Positions 34,067 through 42,369 of a stretch of DNA of 64,000 nt are shown in pieces (the stretch's first letter is position 1; the number at the start of each line of letters is the position of its first letter). The stretch is from Planctomycetaceae bacterium (GTDB taxonomy: Bacteria; Planctomycetota; Planctomycetia; Pirellulales; Pirellulaceae). The notes under the pieces were generated by a model. The model was given only the letters and a program-made list of their open reading frames with translations, was not told where the DNA came from and made no database searches. The translations under genes and the position numbers were made by a program. The DNA lies in NCBI GenBank assembly GCA_002709045.1, contig PAPJ01000012.1, positions 1 through 64,000 on the forward strand, written 5' to 3'.

Positions 34067-35221
34067 ATGTCAGATTCACTCTTTGAACAACTCGAGTCCA
34101 GTATGCAGGATGGTGGCGTGGAGGCTGTTTTAACACAGCTTATTACTGGTCTGAAGCAAGAAAAAAAATATCATGAGCTGTTTGAGGCGCTAAAGATGCA
34201 AGTGCGCCACAGTATCGGTCTTCCTCTGTTGTACGGTGAATCCGGAGATGAACTAGAAGCATCACAGCGAAATGCTCTGGAAGACGGGCTAATCAGTGCA
34301 TGTCGTCAGGTTGGAATGGGCCTGCTACAGGAAGGTCGTATTTCTGAAGGCTATATGTATATGCGACCGGTTGGTGATCGTCAGGCTGTTAAAGAAATAT
34401 TAGATCAGGTTCAGGCCGGTGACAATAATCTCGACGAACTGGTCGAAGTGTTACTTCAGGAAGGTGTCGATGTTGAGCGCGGTTTCCAGATTGTACTTGA
34501 CAGTTACGGAACATGTAATTCAATCACCACTTACGAAACCGTCGTCGCCCATAAATCAAAACCTGAACAACGCAAAGTTGCCAAACTACTGTTAGATCAT
34601 GTCCATGCTGAATTACTTAACAACGTCAAGTCTGACATTGCTAATCGCAGCGAGTCGGAACCGGAAGAAACCACACTTCAAGATTTAGTCGCCGATCGTG
34701 AATGGCTGTTTGGTGAACATGCCTACCACATTGATACAACCCACCTTGCATCAACAACTCGCTTTAGTCGAATTCTAGAAGAGGAGGCCTGTTTACGTAA
34801 AGCATTAGACTTAACGTACTACGGTCGAATGCTGAATTCTCAATTTCAATATGAGGGTGATGAACCGTTCACCGACATTTACCCCGATCATGCACTTTAC
34901 TATCAGGCACTTCTGGGAGAAAATGTCGAGGATGCTCTGGCACACTTCAGACAAAAAGCAAACGATGTCCCGCGTAATCAGTGGGGAACCCTGGCTGTCG
35001 AAGTCTACATTGACCTGCTCAATCGCATCGGCCAGGTAGATCAGGCCATAGCGGCAACTGCTGAACTGATTCAACCTGGTGAACGCACCGGCGGGCTCGC
35101 ACCATCACTACTGGAACTCTGTGAATCCAAAGGAGACTACTCACAATTAGTGGAGTCCTGCCGCGGAGCCAATGATGTTCTAGGCTTTGCAACCGGACTG
35201 ATGAAAGCAAAAACTTCCTAA
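34067..35221 (+). CDS. Helical, probably cytoplasmic protein of unknown function
   Basis: 384 residues, no signal peptide and no membrane segment. The sequence is acidic and helical, with weak repeat-like stretches (LTQLITGLKQEKKYHELFEALKMQVRH; LISACRQVGMGLLQEGRISEGYMYM; VYIDLLNRIGQVDQAIAATAELI) that suggest a TPR-like or solenoid fold. A central part contains WLFGEHAYHIDTTHLASTTRFSR, with histidines, but no known motif. I do not recognise the family. The ATG at 34067 has AGAGG about eleven bases upstream. It overlaps the convergent LOG-family gene by four bases at the 3' end. Confidence 0.6.
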   Translation: MSDSLFEQLESSMQDGGVEAVLTQLITGLKQEKKYHELFEALKMQVRHSIGLPLLYGESGDELEASQRNALEDGLISACRQVGMGLLQEGRISEGYMYMRPVGDRQAVKEILDQVQAGDNNLDELVEVLLQEGVDVERGFQIVLDSYGTCNSITTYETVVAHKSKPEQRKVAKLLLDHVHAELLNNVKSDIANRSESEPEETTLQDLVADREWLFGEHAYHIDTTHLASTTRFSRILEEEACLRKALDLTYYGRMLNSQFQYEGDEPFTDIYPDHALYYQALLGENVEDALAHFRQKANDVPRNQWGTLAVEVYIDLLNRIGQVDQAIAATAELIQPGERTGGLAPSLLELCESKGDYSQLVESCRGANDVLGFATGLMKAKTS

Positions 35222-36198
35222 GTCTGTGTATTGATGAAATTGATTAACTGACGCAGTCGCCCGTGATTTCTGCGGTTAAAATGTGAGACCAATCGGGTTA
35301 GATCATCGATTTCAGGATCGTCATGCTCACCGTCAAGTTTGCCTGTCTGCACAAATTCGCCGCTATTGAGAATGTCGGCAAAATCACGATTAACAATCGC
35401 CAGCGATTCATCTGATAATGGTTCTTTGAGTCGCAGCACTAAATCACGTCCAACATATCGCATGCTGTGATAATTCTTATAGAACTGCATAATTTCATCA
35501 GCCGCCGCTTCAAAATCCTCGGTTACCGAATATAAATGCAGGTCTTCCGGAGAAATCATACCGCCGGCAAGCAATTCTTTTCGAATAAACTGATCCAGCA
35601 TTTTCCAGTAAGTTCCACCAGGAGCATCTGCCAGAATAATTGGGACGACATCACGTTTCCCGGTCTGAACCAAAGTGAGAACTTCCATAGCTTCATCCAT
35701 CGTGCCAAATCCACCCGGATAGCAAACCACAGCATCACATTCTTTGACAAACATCAACTTGCGGGTGAAGAAATACTTCATATTCACAAGTTTATGGTCA
35801 CCATCGATGATCGCATTGGCCGACTGCTCAAAGGGTAACATGATATTAAGTCCCATCGACATCTCGCGACCGGCACCAACATGTCCGGCTTCCATGATCC
35901 CATGAGCCGCACCTGTGATCACCATCCACTCACGTTCGGCCATTGCGCGACCAAAGTCGACACACGCCTGATAAGTCGCTTCACCTGCGGGAGTTCTTGC
36001 TGATCCAAAAACCGTCACCTTTCGATGCTTTCGGTAAGGGGCAAAAATTTTGAACGCATAACGTAGTTCTCGCAGTGTGCGGCTAAGAATCTTCATATCC
36101 CCACGAGCAGGATGATCCTCGGCCAATCGTTGCGCAGAATTACGAATACGCTGAATTAAATCATCGATACGTTCCTGACGTTGCTGCTGTTCACTCAT
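35218..36198 (-). CDS. LOG-family (TIGR00730-type) Rossmann protein
   Basis: 326 residues. The family motif PGGFGTMDE is at 161-169, VTVFGSART is at 62-69, and GIMEAGHVGAG precedes the nucleotide site. LOG proteins cleave cytokinin ribotides or, more generally, nucleoside 5'-monophosphates (PpnN/YgdH group) to free base and ribose 5-phosphate. The N-terminal helical extension of about 58 residues and a C-terminal tail of about 60 residues make it longer than plant LOG (about 220), closer to the longer bacterial forms. The ATG at 36198 follows GAGGGG. The old name lysine decarboxylase would be wrong for this family. Confidence 0.85.
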   Translation of the reverse strand: MSEQQQRQERIDDLIQRIRNSAQRLAEDHPARGDMKILSRTLRELRYAFKIFAPYRKHRKVTVFGSARTPAGEATYQACVDFGRAMAEREWMVITGAAHGIMEAGHVGAGREMSMGLNIMLPFEQSANAIIDGDHKLVNMKYFFTRKLMFVKECDAVVCYPGGFGTMDEAMEVLTLVQTGKRDVVPIILADAPGGTYWKMLDQFIRKELLAGGMISPEDLHLYSVTEDFEAAADEIMQFYKNYHSMRYVGRDLVLRLKEPLSDESLAIVNRDFADILNSGEFVQTGKLDGEHDDPEIDDLTRLVSHFNRRNHGRLRQLINFINTQT

Positions 36199-36279
36199 CA
36201 CACTGTCCCCTCAAAAGTCTTTTTTGTTTCCACTGATTTGCTGTCTACATTGTTTCGATTCAGGCAATCTGAGGCAATT

Positions 36280-36330
36280 AAAAAAAGGCCTTCGGACTAT
36301 CGCTCCCCGCAGAGCACTATTCCGAAGGCC
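36280..36330 (-). terminator. Intrinsic terminator with 10-bp stem
   Basis: GGCCTTCGGA (36287-36296) and TCCGAAGGCC (36321-36330) are perfectly complementary with a 24-base loop, and the minus strand continues into a run of seven T. It terminates the small gene at 36356-36601 read on the minus strand. Confidence 0.85.
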
Positions 36331-36355
36331 CGTTTATCAGCCTGAAGAACGACGA

Positions 36356-36601
36356 TCAGGCGGCATTTCGCATCCGCTCATATGCCTGAATTACTTCATA
36401 AAGATCTTTGCTAACCTCTATTTGGTCGTCTTCAAAATCCTCCACCCAGGCTCGTTGGCTTAACAGGGCATCTGTTAATGCCGGCAGAATTTGACCAAGC
36501 TTGACTTTAACATGCGTTTTCTGCTGCAACGGCTCCATTATTTCTGCTTGCCCAGTTACTTTAGCCTGAGCTGCCTGAAAATTCAGTATTCGTCGAACCA
36601 T
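36356..36601 (-). CDS. Small protein of unknown function
   Basis: 81 residues from MVRRILNFQAAQAKVTG to YERMRNAA. The ATG at 36601 has an AGG eleven bases upstream. The frame stays open for another 25 codons, without a better ribosome site. The sequence reads as a short strand region followed by an acidic helix (WVEDFEDDQIEVSKDLYEVIQAYERM). No known motif was recognised. A strong terminator directly downstream supports it as a real transcribed unit. Confidence 0.55.
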   Translation of the reverse strand: MVRRILNFQAAQAKVTGQAEIMEPLQQKTHVKVKLGQILPALTDALLSQRAWVEDFEDDQIEVSKDLYEVIQAYERMRNAA

Positions 36602-36803
36602 TTGATTTTTAACCTGTCTATATAGTTCCAGCGATAAACAGCGGCTTATAACGAACTTCCTTGCTCGTCTTCTCAATAAGCCAACTACACAGCATCCCTG
36701 CCGCGCTTTTTACAAATCGTCCGGTTCAGCAGGAACCTGAGACAAATTTCTGTATTTCTATATAGTTTTTCATATTCATACCGAGTCTGTGTCGGAAGAA
36801 AAA

Positions 36804-38801
36804 ATGCTAACTATGCAGACCTCCAAACACCCTCTCAATTCAGCATCTCTAAGTTATATTGAAGACATCATGACCAAGCCTTCCAAACATCCCGATTTTG
36901 ACGGTCTAAAAGTAGCAGCGTTTGAAAGTCGCCGAGCCGAGGATATTGCGCGCTTGATTCGACACAATAACGGAGAAGCGCACGTCAGTCCATCGATGCG
37001 GGAAGTCGCTTTGAGTGAGAACAGACCAAGTATCGATCTTGCCAATCGGATCATGACCGGTGAGGTTGATGTCTTCATCGTAATGACGGGTGTCGGTTTT
37101 AAACATCTGATTAGTGCTATTGAACGTCATGTAGATCTGGAACGGTTCCTTAACTGTCTACAAGATATGACAACAGTAACTCGAGGTCCGAAGCCTGTAG
37201 CGGCGATGAAAGATTACGGAATTACGCCGACGATTAAGGTTCCCTCGCCTAACACATGGCGGGAAATTCTTTCCACACTCGATCAGCAATTACCCGTCGA
37301 TCAACTTACCGTAGCCATTCAGGAATATGGAAAACCCAACCCCAGTCTGGTGGCGGGGCTGGAAGCAAGGGGGGCGCACATCCAGTCGGTCAAAGTTTAT
37401 CGCTGGGACTTACCGGAAGACACCATTCCACTGGAACAAAACATTCGAGCAATTGTTGCAGGGGAGATAGATGTACTGATGTTTACATCGGCTCATCAAT
37501 TAACAAACCTGTTTGCATTAGCCGACCAACTTGGGTTCAGTGATGAGCTAAAATCACAATTTGATAACTGTGTCGTCGTTTCGATAGGCCCCACCACCTC
37601 CGAATGGATGAAACAGCTATCATTGCCTGTAGACTTAGAACCCGAACGTCCCAAAATGGGACCTATGGTCGCCGCTGCCGCACGCAATAGTAAAGAACTA
37701 AAAGAAAGAAAGAAGAGGATTCGGCATATGCTATCCGGCCCCAGCTCAGATGTACTCGACCCTAATGCACCTTGGTATGACAGTCCATTTATGAAAGCCT
37801 GTCGTGGTGAAGAAACTGACATAACTCCTGTTTGGCTGATGCGTCAGGCTGGTCGATATATGCAAGAATACCGGGACATCCGCAATAAGACGACTTTCCT
37901 TGAATTATGTAAACGTCCTGATCTGTGTGCTGAAATTATGGTGACGGCAGTCACTAAATTAGGTGTTGACGCGGCGATCATCTTTTCAGACCTGCTCCCC
38001 ATCCTTGAACCTATGGGCCTCGATCTGGAATTTGCCAAGGGAGAAGGTCCGGTCATTCATAACCCAATTCGTGAATCCAAAGACATCGATCGGGTGATGG
38101 AACTTGAAAGCGTCGAGTCACTTGACTTCGTAATGGAGACCGTGAAACAAACGCGATTGGAACTACCGGCTGACATGCCACTAATTGGATTTTCAGGCGC
38201 TCCGTTTACATTAGCGAGTTATGCCATCGAAGGTGGCTCCAGTCGTAATTACCTTAACACGAAAACCATCATGTATCGTGATGAAGGTGCCTGGCGAAAA
38301 TTGATGCAACGGTTTGTACGTGCCATCACTCGCTATCTTAATGCTCAAATTGCTGCCGGTGTCCAATGTGTTCAACTCTTTGACTCGTGGGCCGGCTGCT
38401 TGGGAACGGATGATTACCGACGGTATGTATTGCCATACCTCCAGGAAATCATTGCCGGGATTACACCAGGGGTTCCTGTCATAAACTTTGCAACGGGTAA
38501 TCCCGCCTTGCTACCATTGCTGGCAGAAGCGGGTACACGTGTTGTCGGTGTGGACTGGCGTATCCGGTTAGATGATGCCTGGGAAACAATTGGGTATGAT
38601 CGATCCGTTCAGGGGAATCTGGACCCACTCGTTCTTCTTTCAGATCACGACACGATTCGTAGTCGTACAAAACAGGTCTTAAAACAGGCTGCTGGAAGGC
38701 CCGGACATATCTTCAACCTCGGGCACGGTGTCTTACAACAAACACCGGTTGAAAATGCCATTGCGCTGGTCGATGCCGTTCACGAACTGAGTTCTAGATA
38801 A
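36804..38801 (+). CDS. hemE: HemD-HemE fusion: uroporphyrinogen-III synthase / uroporphyrinogen decarboxylase
   Basis: 665 residues carrying two successive enzymes of haem synthesis. Residues about 30-290 resemble HemD, which closes hydroxymethylbilane to uroporphyrinogen III: GLKVAAFESRRAEDIARLIRHN, VDVFIVMTGVGFKHL, AIQEYGKPNPSLVAGLEARGA, VLMFTSAHQLTNL and VVVSIGPTTSEWM. Residues about 310-660 are HemE, which removes four carboxyl groups to give coproporphyrinogen III: RQAGRY (347-352), IIFSDLLPI with the catalytic Asp, GFSGAPFTLASY and FDSWAGCL. HemE alone is about 350 residues. The linker is basic (ELKERKKRIRH). The ATG at 36804 follows GGAAGA; GTG at 36789 and ATG at 36870 are alternatives. 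No other haem gene is next to it. Confidence 0.9.
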   Translation: MLTMQTSKHPLNSASLSYIEDIMTKPSKHPDFDGLKVAAFESRRAEDIARLIRHNNGEAHVSPSMREVALSENRPSIDLANRIMTGEVDVFIVMTGVGFKHLISAIERHVDLERFLNCLQDMTTVTRGPKPVAAMKDYGITPTIKVPSPNTWREILSTLDQQLPVDQLTVAIQEYGKPNPSLVAGLEARGAHIQSVKVYRWDLPEDTIPLEQNIRAIVAGEIDVLMFTSAHQLTNLFALADQLGFSDELKSQFDNCVVVSIGPTTSEWMKQLSLPVDLEPERPKMGPMVAAAARNSKELKERKKRIRHMLSGPSSDVLDPNAPWYDSPFMKACRGEETDITPVWLMRQAGRYMQEYRDIRNKTTFLELCKRPDLCAEIMVTAVTKLGVDAAIIFSDLLPILEPMGLDLEFAKGEGPVIHNPIRESKDIDRVMELESVESLDFVMETVKQTRLELPADMPLIGFSGAPFTLASYAIEGGSSRNYLNTKTIMYRDEGAWRKLMQRFVRAITRYLNAQIAAGVQCVQLFDSWAGCLGTDDYRRYVLPYLQEIIAGITPGVPVINFATGNPALLPLLAEAGTRVVGVDWRIRLDDAWETIGYDRSVQGNLDPLVLLSDHDTIRSRTKQVLKQAAGRPGHIFNLGHGVLQQTPVENAIALVDAVHELSSR

Positions 38802-38820
38802 TATCGAAACTCAAACAGTC

Positions 38821-39177
38821 CTAAATCTCTTTATCTGAAATTCCAAAACGGAATTTAGAAGGACTGACAATTGGAGCCGGAGACTTACGCTTACCAGGTC
38901 TAGATTTTGTTTCAGACTGTGGCGTCTCTGTGTCTGGCTTAGCAGGAGTAGCGGATGCCTTAAAAGGAGGCAGAGGATTCAATTTCAGATCGAGATTCAA
39001 ACCTAAATTTAATTTTAGGACAGGTTCACCGGTCAGGTCCTTTACAATCAACTCCATCGCTTCCTGTATAGCACCCTGACGCACCGTCTTGGATACCTTA
39101 AGCGGCTCGTTGGCCTTGAGTTGTAGAGTGAAGAAACAAAACACTAATACTGCAATTGTAGTCTTCGTAACTCTCAT
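38821..39177 (-). CDS. Small exported protein of unknown function
   Basis: 118 residues with a signal peptide (RVTKTTIAVLVFCFFTLQLKAN). The mature part has a short helical region (VRQGAIQEAMELIVKDLTG), a Leu/Asn-rich stretch (LKLNLGLNLDLKLNPLPPF) and a Pro/Lys/Ser-rich, probably disordered tail. No family recognised. The ATG at 39177 follows AGGTGGG nine bases upstream. It lies tail to tail with the HemD-HemE gene. Confidence 0.6.
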   Translation of the reverse strand: MRVTKTTIAVLVFCFFTLQLKANEPLKVSKTVRQGAIQEAMELIVKDLTGEPVLKLNLGLNLDLKLNPLPPFKASATPAKPDTETPQSETKSRPGKRKSPAPIVSPSKFRFGISDKEI

Positions 39178-39385
39178 ACCTCTGAACCCACCTAATAGTT
39201 AATTAGCTTGTTAATGAATCAATAGGTTCTTTATCGGGAGACTATTATTCAGAATATTGCTGTTCTACGGATTTTATGGAATTGTGATAAGATGTATCGA
39301 TTAAATAAAAAGTGCATCTAATAAATATGAAAATAGTCTGTTACTTCACCCCCCGAACGAGTGCCGCAAACGTTGGAATCAAGTT

Positions 39386-39748
39386 GTGACTGAACTATCT
39401 AAACCGCCGTATGAACTAGTCGACTTCTCTCAGATCGAAGGGGTTGCCTGCCCGTGTGGAATAGCTCGACGTGCATTTACTGAGGTCGACGACTTTCCGG
39501 CTACAGTGCATGTCACCGAAATTTCGACAAATGCGCAGACACATTATCACAAAACACTAACTGAAACTTACTTCTTTCTCGAATGTAATGAAGATGCCAA
39601 GATGCAACTCAACGATGAACTGATCTCGGTAAAGCCCGGCATGTCGATTATGATCCGCCCGGGGACACACCACCGAGCGATTGGAAAAATGAAGGTGCTT
39701 ATCATGGTCTTACCAAAATTCGATCCTGAAGATGAGTATCTGGTCTAG
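39386..39748 (+). CDS. Cupin-domain protein
   Basis: 120 residues, one cupin barrel. The metal-binding motifs are HYHKTLTETYFFLE (two His and a Glu) and PGTHHRA (His), so a metal site is likely. Small single-domain cupins act as isomerases, dioxygenases or sugar binders; the substrate cannot be told. Three cysteines lie near the N-terminus (VACPCGIA). The GTG at 39386 follows GGAA by eight bases. It overlaps the convergent exonuclease gene by four bases. Confidence 0.82.
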   Translation: MTELSKPPYELVDFSQIEGVACPCGIARRAFTEVDDFPATVHVTEISTNAQTHYHKTLTETYFFLECNEDAKMQLNDELISVKPGMSIMIRPGTHHRAIGKMKVLIMVLPKFDPEDEYLV

Positions 39749-40566
39749 CCAACTATTGTGTTATCCCATGGATTCTGCCAGTCGCCCCAATTTTCAAGAT
39801 ACTGTTTGTAGATCGGGAACTCTTCGCTTCTAGACTCTAACCACCGCCGGGTATCACGAACAATTTCCTGTTCATTTTGAAGTGTTAACTCACCGGTCAA
39901 AACCTGCGTCCTTAGAAAAACAAAGTACGTATCCAATACATCACAACGACAATAATCGTTGATCCGTTGCAGGTTACCTTCATTGTAAAGTTGATGTACC
40001 ATATCTCCGGCAACATCCATCTTCCCGGGCTTGCCGATCAGGTTAGCCATTAGATTCAGGCCACCGTACATACGTGAAGCACCATAATTGGTAAGAACAT
40101 CCTGAACATCAAAATGGCTTTCAAGGTTATAGCGATTTCGAGGCTGATTGAAACTCCGGCTCTTTAGACTAAACCACCGGGCTAATGAAATCCCGTATCT
40201 AAATGCAGCCAACTCCATTACCGGCACATCGAATCCACGACCATTAAAAGTAACAAGTGTTGCTTCGTATTTATCCCAGCCCTTCCAGAAATATTGCGTA
40301 ATAAAGTGTGGACGCCCATCCTGTTCGTCTAGGGCAACCAGATCTTCTAATTTAAAGTCGGTAGTGACCTTTGCAATGACAACCGACACCGGCAGGTGAT
40401 AGGTGTAAGGAATGAAATCAGAACCATTCTTCTCCAGCAACTCCTGCTGATACCTCTCGACAGCCTGCTGAGAATCCAATGCTTCATTTGGATAACGAAT
40501 ACGGGATATCAGTTCTCCATCCGGAACAGTTTCAATATCAAAAACCAAATAACCAATATCAGTCAT
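39745..40566 (-). CDS. Predicted 3'-5' exonuclease (PolB exonuclease-like)
   Basis: 273 residues of the DnaQ-like fold. FDIETVPD gives the first acidic pair, TFNGRGFDVPVM the second Asp, and NDYCRCDVLDTY the YxxxD-type motif, as in the PolB-type exonuclease family (PF10108). FNQPRNRYNLESHFDVQDVLTNYGA is also typical. It would trim single-stranded DNA or RNA 3' ends; whether it acts in repair or RNA processing is unknown. No polymerase domain is attached. The ATG at 40566 follows AAAGGA. It is in the same direction as pepT, with a 27-base gap. Confidence 0.86.
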   Translation of the reverse strand: MTDIGYLVFDIETVPDGELISRIRYPNEALDSQQAVERYQQELLEKNGSDFIPYTYHLPVSVVIAKVTTDFKLEDLVALDEQDGRPHFITQYFWKGWDKYEATLVTFNGRGFDVPVMELAAFRYGISLARWFSLKSRSFNQPRNRYNLESHFDVQDVLTNYGASRMYGGLNLMANLIGKPGKMDVAGDMVHQLYNEGNLQRINDYCRCDVLDTYFVFLRTQVLTGELTLQNEQEIVRDTRRWLESRSEEFPIYKQYLENWGDWQNPWDNTIVG

Positions 40567-40593
40567 GACTTTTCCTTTCGCGGGACCGACCCA

Positions 40594-41841
40594 TCAGGCC
40601 TGTCCCCATAGGACTGCGGTTTGAATAAGAACCTGACCTTGCTGAATCATTTCATCAAGACATACCCACTCGAGTGGTGAATGTTGTGTATGCTGCCCAC
40701 TCGATAGATTCGGAGTTGGCAGACCTTTTTCGGTAAGCATTGATCCATCTGTTCCGCCACGAATAGCACTTAGACGATACTTCAGACCCAGTTCACGATG
40801 AGCCAGTTCGGCGAATTCAACGGCACGTGGTTCTTTAGGCAACCCGTCAGCCATGTTGCGATATTGCTTTTGATGATCAACTTGAATGGAGATTCCGGGA
40901 AAGTCCTGCTCCACTTGTGTAGCAATATCCCGTACTATATCCGCTTTCACCTGTAACTCAGCAGTTTCGAAGTCACGAAGCAGGATCCTGATCGTCACTT
41001 CAGCTACACCACCTTCGAGCACGTACGGATGGATGAAGCCAACGCGACCTGCCGTTGTTTCCGGAGCCTGATCCTGCGGAAGACGATCAAGAAATGCGCC
41101 TGCTGCGCGAAGAGCATTTACCATTCGGTCTTTGGCAATCGAAGGATGGATGTTTATTCCTTTTACCTTCACGGTCAGGCCATCAGCAGAAAATGTTTCT
41201 ACATCAATGTCGCCGGCTCCACCACCATCAAGCGTGTAGGCAGCAACAGCGCCCACTTTTCCAATATCCACATGGTTCACACCACGGCCAATTTCTTCGT
41301 CACAAGTAAATAGAATTCGAATCGGGCCGTGCTTGATATCCGGATGCTCGGTTAAGTAATTTGCCGCCTCCATAATTATCGCGATACCCGCTTTATCATC
41401 GCCGCCAAGCAGGGTGGTGCCATCAGTAGTAATCAGAGTCTTGCCGATCAGTTCATTAAGTTCCGGACTTTCGGCCATCGTAATAATTTTCGACTTATCT
41501 CCAGACAATGGGATGTCACCACCGGCATAACTCTCTATCACCTGAGGTTTTACGTTTTCACCCGTTGTCTCTGGTGACGTGTCCAAATGTGAATTCCAAG
41601 CAATCGTCGGAGCACCTTCAACATTGCCCGGGAGCAGCGCCCACACCAGTCCGTACTCATCCACATGCGCATCCTGCGCACCAAGTTCCTCTAACTCGGC
41701 GAGCACGATTTTTCCTAATTCCCACTGTCCATTGCTACTGGGATAAACATCAGTTTCAGCACAGGCTGTCGTGTTCACTCTGACATACCGAAGAAATCTC
41801 TCCAGTAATCGTTCACGATTTAGATTCACTAATTCTGCCAT
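40594..41841 (-). CDS. pepT: Peptidase T (tripeptide aminopeptidase)
   Basis: 415 residues, the standard PepT length. Zinc ligands are His85 and Asp87 (AWNSHLDTSP), the bridging Asp in LLGGDDKAGIA, Glu pair in TCDEEIGRGV, Asp in AYTLDGGGAGDIDVETF and His near the C-terminus in GGQHT-like SSGQHTQHSPLEWV. GGTDGSMLTEKGLPTPNLSSG is diagnostic of PepT. It releases the N-terminal residue of tripeptides in the cytoplasm. The ATG at 41841 follows GAGGAAA. It is 18 bases from moaB on the same strand. Confidence 0.94.
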   Translation of the reverse strand: MAELVNLNRERLLERFLRYVRVNTTACAETDVYPSSNGQWELGKIVLAELEELGAQDAHVDEYGLVWALLPGNVEGAPTIAWNSHLDTSPETTGENVKPQVIESYAGGDIPLSGDKSKIITMAESPELNELIGKTLITTDGTTLLGGDDKAGIAIIMEAANYLTEHPDIKHGPIRILFTCDEEIGRGVNHVDIGKVGAVAAYTLDGGGAGDIDVETFSADGLTVKVKGINIHPSIAKDRMVNALRAAGAFLDRLPQDQAPETTAGRVGFIHPYVLEGGVAEVTIRILLRDFETAELQVKADIVRDIATQVEQDFPGISIQVDHQKQYRNMADGLPKEPRAVEFAELAHRELGLKYRLSAIRGGTDGSMLTEKGLPTPNLSSGQHTQHSPLEWVCLDEMIQQGQVLIQTAVLWGQA

Positions 41842-41859
41842 AGCGGGTTTTCCTCGATA

Positions 41860-42369
41860 TTACTTAGTAGCCTCCCGAATCAAGTGTCTCAATTCAGGAA
41901 GAATAACCTGTTGCATTGCCAATTGAACCGCTGCCGGTGAACCTGGCATGGTGATCACCAACAACTCATTGATAAGACCGGCCGTTGCACGGGAGAGAAT
42001 ACTGGCAGAACCAATTTCCTTAAAACTGAGATAGCGAAACAATTCCCCGTAACCGGGGATCTCGCGGGTAAACAGTGCACTAACTGTCTCATAGGTTTGA
42101 TCGCGATTAGAAATCCCGGTTCCACCTGTCATTAGTACTGCCTGAATATCATCCTGTTGTGCACATTCTGCCAACAACTGACGCATGGATTCAGGTTCAT
42201 CTGGAATAATCTCGCGACGCACTACCAGATGGTCAGTTTGCTCAATCAATTCAACAATCAGACTGCCACCCCGATCTGTTTCGATCGTACGGGTATCGCT
42301 GATGGTAACGACACAAATTCCGACCGGCTTCCCGGGACCGGACTTATGTTGCTCAACAGACTGGTTCAC
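41860..42369 (-). CDS. moaB: Molybdenum cofactor biosynthesis protein MoaB
   Basis: 169 residues. VCVVTISDTRTIETDRGG at the start, MTGGTGISNRDQTYE, and MPGSPAAVQLAM are the MoaB/MogA signatures for binding molybdopterin; the enzyme adenylates it before metal insertion. The GTG at 42369 is seven bases after a strong GGGAGG and overlaps the stop of the upstream membrane protein gene (GTGA), so the two are coupled. No other Moco gene is adjacent; a Moco-fold protein is encoded at 61908, but it seems unrelated. Confidence 0.92.
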   Translation of the reverse strand: MNQSVEQHKSGPGKPVGICVVTISDTRTIETDRGGSLIVELIEQTDHLVVRREIIPDEPESMRQLLAECAQQDDIQAVLMTGGTGISNRDQTYETVSALFTREIPGYGELFRYLSFKEIGSASILSRATAGLINELLVITMPGSPAAVQLAMQQVILPELRHLIREATK

